From Bin34 sp963422415 (GTDB taxonomy: Bacteria; Chloroflexota; Anaerolineae; Caldilineales; Caldilineaceae): 64,000 bases of DNA. The notes beneath the pieces were generated by a model. The model ran no database searches, was not told where the DNA came from, and saw only the letters and a list, made by a program, of their open reading frames with translations. Location: the NCBI GenBank assembly GCA_963422415.1, contig OY729430.1:682001-746000 (forward strand). Direction: 5' to 3'. The position numbers and the translations under genes are program-made. This document shows positions 61,091 to 64,000 of the stretch, piece after piece (position 1 is the first letter of the stretch; each line of letters begins with the position of its first letter).

Positions 61091-62509
61091 TCAGTCCTGC
61101 GTAGCCAGCGGCATGGGGACAAAAAACTCCTGCAGGCCCTCCGCATAGGGTGCCACAACATAGGGCAGCAGCGTAATCCACAGGCCGGTGGTTCCATTGC
61201 GAATAGTGGGATTCCAGGCGCTGATCGCCGTCAGATCCGGCAAGCCCTGGCGCACTGTCTCTTCGATCTGGGCTTCTGCTGCCTGATCCCACTGCTGCCT
61301 GCTCTGCCGATGTACAATCGCGGCTTGCACAATGGCTTCCATCGCCTCTTCCTCTTCCAGGACCAGAATGTCTTTCAGGACCAAGGGGGTACCCGTGGCA
61401 TCAAAGGTCCAAGCCCCTACGTTCAGATTGCCGTGCGCACCCCCTGTGTACTCCCACAGCAGGAGCCGGCCCGTCTGCCAGCCGCCCGGAGCCCAATAGA
61501 GGTTGGCGTCTACCGTAAGCAGGTGAAAAGGCAGCAGATGCGTAAAGGGAACTTCACGGGCGAAGTCCAGAGCCAAGGCTGCGATTTCCCGCCTGTGATC
61601 CTCAATGAATCTCTGGGCTTCCGCCTCAATCGCCGGGACCAGCTCCAACAGGCCCGTCGGCGTTTGGAACTCGGTGACTTGCTCCAATACCGGCGTCGCT
61701 GGCAAGGGCTCCCACCGGAACAGCAGACTGTCCAGCAAGGGGGCCATCTCCGCGGTCGCAATGGGAGTGCCGGAAAAGAAGGAAAGGACCGGCAGGCCGG
61801 CGGGAGGGGGCACTGTGGGATCAGGTTCGATCACGACGTAGCGGTTGTTGATGAAGACGCTGTCCAGCCGGAACAGCTCCTGCATCTGGGCTCCATCCAG
61901 AATGTACGCGGTTTGAGGAAGCGGTGCGACGTCTCCATCCAGGTAGGGCAAATGGAGATTCTCCAGTTCAATGCGCTCATACTGGGCGGCCCGGGCCTGC
62001 AGCGCGGCAACATAGGAAGCCAGATCCAAGGGCATTTGCACCCACATGCCCAATACAAAGAGCTGACTCGTCGCGTCAGGCTCGCTCTGGCCGCCGGGAC
62101 GGGGTCCTATGATGGCAAAGTCCCGTATCCACTGGAGGGGACCGGTCGTTTGCCAGTCCGGTTGGTCTCCCATCAAGTAGTCGTCAAACTGACCGGATAC
62201 GACCTGATTCTGAAACAACGCGCGTTGGACCTGCTGTCCCAATTCCAGTTGCTCCGGACTGTGGATCCACTGGTCGGCCTGCACATCAAAGAGGGAGTAG
62301 CCCGCCGGGAGACAGGTCACGGCATAGCGCCGATCCAGCCACTGGCGCATGATGAATTCCAGAGGATCGGGAGGACAGGAAAGATCTTGGGCCTGGACAG
62401 GGGAGGCCGGGCGCGTCAAGCTCAGCAGCAGCGTCAAGATGGACAGGCACACCACAAAGGGCCTGAAGGAAGCGGACCTTCCAAGCGGGAAGAAGGAGCG
62501 GATCAGCAT
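61091..62509 (-). CDS. Secreted protein with DUF3298-like C-terminal domain
   Basis: 472 aa from ATG 62509, which has AGGAGACCTTG directly upstream; the long frame beyond it is out-of-phase binding-protein sequence. Signal peptide FVVCLSILTLLLSLTRPASP, cleavage probably after VQA. The middle part is unassigned. The C-terminal part (about 300-455) has YTGGAHGNLNVGAWTFDATG and PLVLKDILVLEEEEAMEAIV, resembling the DUF3298/RsiV-type ligand-binding domain. Likely extracytoplasmic. It starts 28 bp after the binding-protein stop in the same direction. Confidence 0.75.
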   Translation of the reverse strand: MLIRSFFPLGRSASFRPFVVCLSILTLLLSLTRPASPVQAQDLSCPPDPLEFIMRQWLDRRYAVTCLPAGYSLFDVQADQWIHSPEQLELGQQVQRALFQNQVVSGQFDDYLMGDQPDWQTTGPLQWIRDFAIIGPRPGGQSEPDATSQLFVLGMWVQMPLDLASYVAALQARAAQYERIELENLHLPYLDGDVAPLPQTAYILDGAQMQELFRLDSVFINNRYVVIEPDPTVPPPAGLPVLSFFSGTPIATAEMAPLLDSLLFRWEPLPATPVLEQVTEFQTPTGLLELVPAIEAEAQRFIEDHRREIAALALDFAREVPFTHLLPFHLLTVDANLYWAPGGWQTGRLLLWEYTGGAHGNLNVGAWTFDATGTPLVLKDILVLEEEEAMEAIVQAAIVHRQSRQQWDQAAEAQIEETVRQGLPDLTAISAWNPTIRNGTTGLWITLLPYVVAPYAEGLQEFFVPMPLATQD

Positions 62510-62537
62510 CAAGGTCTCCTCTGCGCTGCGGCAGTGT

Positions 62538-63908
62538 TCAGGTCGGACCTTGCGCCAGATGCACATTGAGGCGAGCTTCCAGAGCCGCGACAATACGATG
62601 CGGCACCTCGCCGCCCAGCCAACAGGCCGCCATTCCTTCATCAAACAAGTCACTGATTTCCTTGGTCCGCAGATTGGCCGGCCCCTGGAAGGCGGCCACG
62701 TGCGCCATGGCCTGGGCAAACACGGTGTGAGCTGATCGCTGCAGAGAGACATTCTGCCATACATCCGCACGGGCCCCCGGTACGCCGCCGTGCGTCGCCA
62801 GTTCTACGCCGGTGCTCTGATCCGTCAGGAACAGCAGCCAGTTCCAGGCTTCGGCCTGCACGGGCGATTGCCGCAGCAGGCACAGGGGCTCGATTTCCAG
62901 CATGGAACCCGACTGGCCGCCGGGGCCGGTGGGCAGGGGCACCACGCCAAACTCGAAGTTGTCCCTGATTTGCGTCTCGGCGATCCAAGCGCCCCAGTAG
63001 CCGTTCTGGGACAGGGCTACATTGCCCTGCTCGAAATAATACGCATCCCGCAAGTCCGGGGTGGGCATGGCACCGTCTGCATGCATGAGTGCATGCAGCA
63101 GCGTCAGTGTATTCAGGACCGATTCGCTTTGGAGCAAGGCCCGATTTCCGTAGTCGTTGTAGAACTCTCCGCCCAAGGATCGGATCAGGATCAGGATGTG
63201 CGACAACGTCAACCCCAGACTGACTCCATAAGCCGTTACGGATCCCGCCCTTTCCTGCGTGGCGGCCAGAGCCAGGCTGCGCAGATCGTCCCAGGTCCAG
63301 TCACCGTTCTGGGGCGGCGGAGTCTGCCCGGAGGCAGACAGCAGATCCAGGTTGACGTAGCAGCCCACGCGGCCTGGATGGCAGGCCCACGGCAATGCCA
63401 TGGGCTGCCCCTGGAAGGTGGCAGCGTCCAGGGCGGACTGCAAATAGGGATTGCCGACGGATTCCAGTTGGGTCATCCTGGCGGTCAAGGAAGACAGCAT
63501 GCCGGCTTGCGCCAGGAGATGAAAGCGGCCGTTGCCAAAGGGCAGCCAGAACGCGTCCGCGGCGGTGGCTGCCGCCATGCGCGCCGTCAGCTTGGGTATA
63601 TATCCGACGGGATCGCTGATTTCCACCTGCAAGTCCACTTCCGGGTAGGATGTCTGGAAGTCGGCCGCGCGGGCGACCGCGGCATTGCCATACACTCCGC
63701 TCTGCACATGAAAATGTACTGTAGGCGTTTCCGCGATCGATCCGTCCGGAACAGAGGAAGTCCCGATTCCGGTCTCCGGGGCTGCCGGGAGCGTGCACGC
63801 TCCCAGACTGGCGGCCATGGTCCATTGCAGAAATCTGCGACGGCTCAGACCTCTGCGATGGTTCACGCGCCGGGGCGGGCGGGCAACCTCACGGTCCATG
63901 TCAGGCAT
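62538..63908 (-). CDS. Tat-exported extracellular solute-binding lipoprotein (SBP family 1)
   Basis: 456 aa. The N-terminus has the twin-arginine motif SRRRFLQW followed by a short hydrophobic stretch ending ASLGAC (lipobox), so a Tat-lipoprotein. The mature fold has ADAFWLPFGNGRFHLLAQAG, GDWTWDDLRSLA and ALSQNGYWGAWIAETQI, an SBP_bac_1 pattern, with ELATHGGVPGAR late. No permease genes follow; instead a DUF3298 protein and a phosphatidyltransferase. It may therefore serve a distant transporter or be a sensor. It starts 15 bp after the stop of the gene at the right edge. Confidence 0.85.
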   Translation of the reverse strand: MPDMDREVARPPRRVNHRRGLSRRRFLQWTMAASLGACTLPAAPETGIGTSSVPDGSIAETPTVHFHVQSGVYGNAAVARAADFQTSYPEVDLQVEISDPVGYIPKLTARMAAATAADAFWLPFGNGRFHLLAQAGMLSSLTARMTQLESVGNPYLQSALDAATFQGQPMALPWACHPGRVGCYVNLDLLSASGQTPPPQNGDWTWDDLRSLALAATQERAGSVTAYGVSLGLTLSHILILIRSLGGEFYNDYGNRALLQSESVLNTLTLLHALMHADGAMPTPDLRDAYYFEQGNVALSQNGYWGAWIAETQIRDNFEFGVVPLPTGPGGQSGSMLEIEPLCLLRQSPVQAEAWNWLLFLTDQSTGVELATHGGVPGARADVWQNVSLQRSAHTVFAQAMAHVAAFQGPANLRTKEISDLFDEGMAACWLGGEVPHRIVAALEARLNVHLAQGPT

Positions 63909-63922
63909 GTACCAAGGACTGG

Positions 63923-64000
63923 CTAGCGCAAGAGAGAGAAGGCTCGTTCTTCACAGGTGATGCACTCCACCAGCGCGGAATGGCCCGCCCGGGTCTGGGC
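63923..64000 (-). CDS. C-terminal end of an unidentified gene, cut by the right edge
   Basis: The minus-strand frame from the edge reads AQTRAGHSALVECITCEER, then AFSLLR and TAG at 63925-63923. The sequence looks coding (hydrophobic strand ALVECIT followed by a short helix) and the stop lies 15 bp before the next start, as in an operon. Twenty-five codons are too few to name the protein; the ending loosely resembles the last strand of thiamine-diphosphate enzymes, which is a guess. Confidence 0.45.
   Translation of the reverse strand, partial: AQTRAGHSALVECITCEERAFSLLR

Overview
The window is GC-rich, gene-dense bacterial chromosome. The gene content points to an uncultured Chloroflexota bacterium, probably of the Caldilineales/Anaerolineae type. 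The reasons are a histidine phosphatase / DUF3090 / SCO1664-family triad (otherwise known mainly from Actinobacteria and Chloroflexi), lipoprotein binding proteins with acidic Ala/Pro/Glu linkers after the lipobox, MurJ with peptidoglycan-type genes, and many sugar, sulfatase and peptide-type uptake genes. This assignment is an inference from gene content only. No rRNA, tRNA, CRISPR array or phage module was seen.

Layout. 1-6.6 kb (+): a decayed alpha/beta-hydrolase at the left edge, then a co-directional run of ROK sugar kinase, histidine phosphatase, DUF3090, SCO1664 kinase-like protein, a fused mannose-1-phosphate guanylyltransferase/phosphomannomutase-like protein, and TsaE. 6.5-9.4 kb (-): dnaK and a DnaJ/CbpA-type co-chaperone. 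9.6-26.2 kb is mostly housekeeping and envelope: a bactofilin-like membrane protein, Fmt, HtrA-type protease, YugP-type protease, MurJ, FmdB, SecA, PRPP synthetase, an M1-type peptidase homologue that has lost its HExxH motif, NurA and an AI-2E family exporter. Between secA and fmdB lies an AT-rich stretch built of nested inverted repeats around a GGGATAA core. 26.4-28.9 kb (-): TsaD and a sulfatase. 29.2-34.9 kb (+): a family-5 binding protein, two Dpp-type permeases and xylulokinase. 35.0-40.9 kb (+): a large MrfA/YprA-type helicase with an HNH domain, a Rieske protein with a long uncharacterised C-terminal region, and an NAD-dependent epimerase.

41.4-49.8 kb (-): two catabolic modules. One is a sugar-phosphate isomerase plus a Gfo/Idh dehydrogenase. 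The other is an amidohydrolase, a sugar-binding lipoprotein and two permeases. A DUF418 membrane protein and a sulfatase remnant lie between them. 49.9-53.9 kb is a decay zone: a heavily mutated UvrD-like helicase, a fragment of a second gene upstream of it, an intact Rpn nuclease with five 12-bp repeats, and a broken second copy of the Rpn 3' end. 54-59.9 kb holds a uricolytic cluster (uricase, HIU hydrolase and guanine deaminase on -, OHCU decarboxylase divergent on +). It runs on into a PcRGLX/YetA-like protein and another epimerase. 59.9-64 kb (-): a Tat-type binding lipoprotein, a DUF3298 protein and a CDP-alcohol phosphatidyltransferase, preceded by the last 25 codons of a gene that enters from the right edge.

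How it fits together: the organism appears to be a heterotroph that takes up sugars and peptides through ABC systems lacking local ATPases, desulfates and isomerises carbohydrates, and degrades guanine and urate for nitrogen. In both binding-protein operons a perfect GC-rich hairpin sits just after the binding-protein gene, which could give the usual excess of binding protein over permease.
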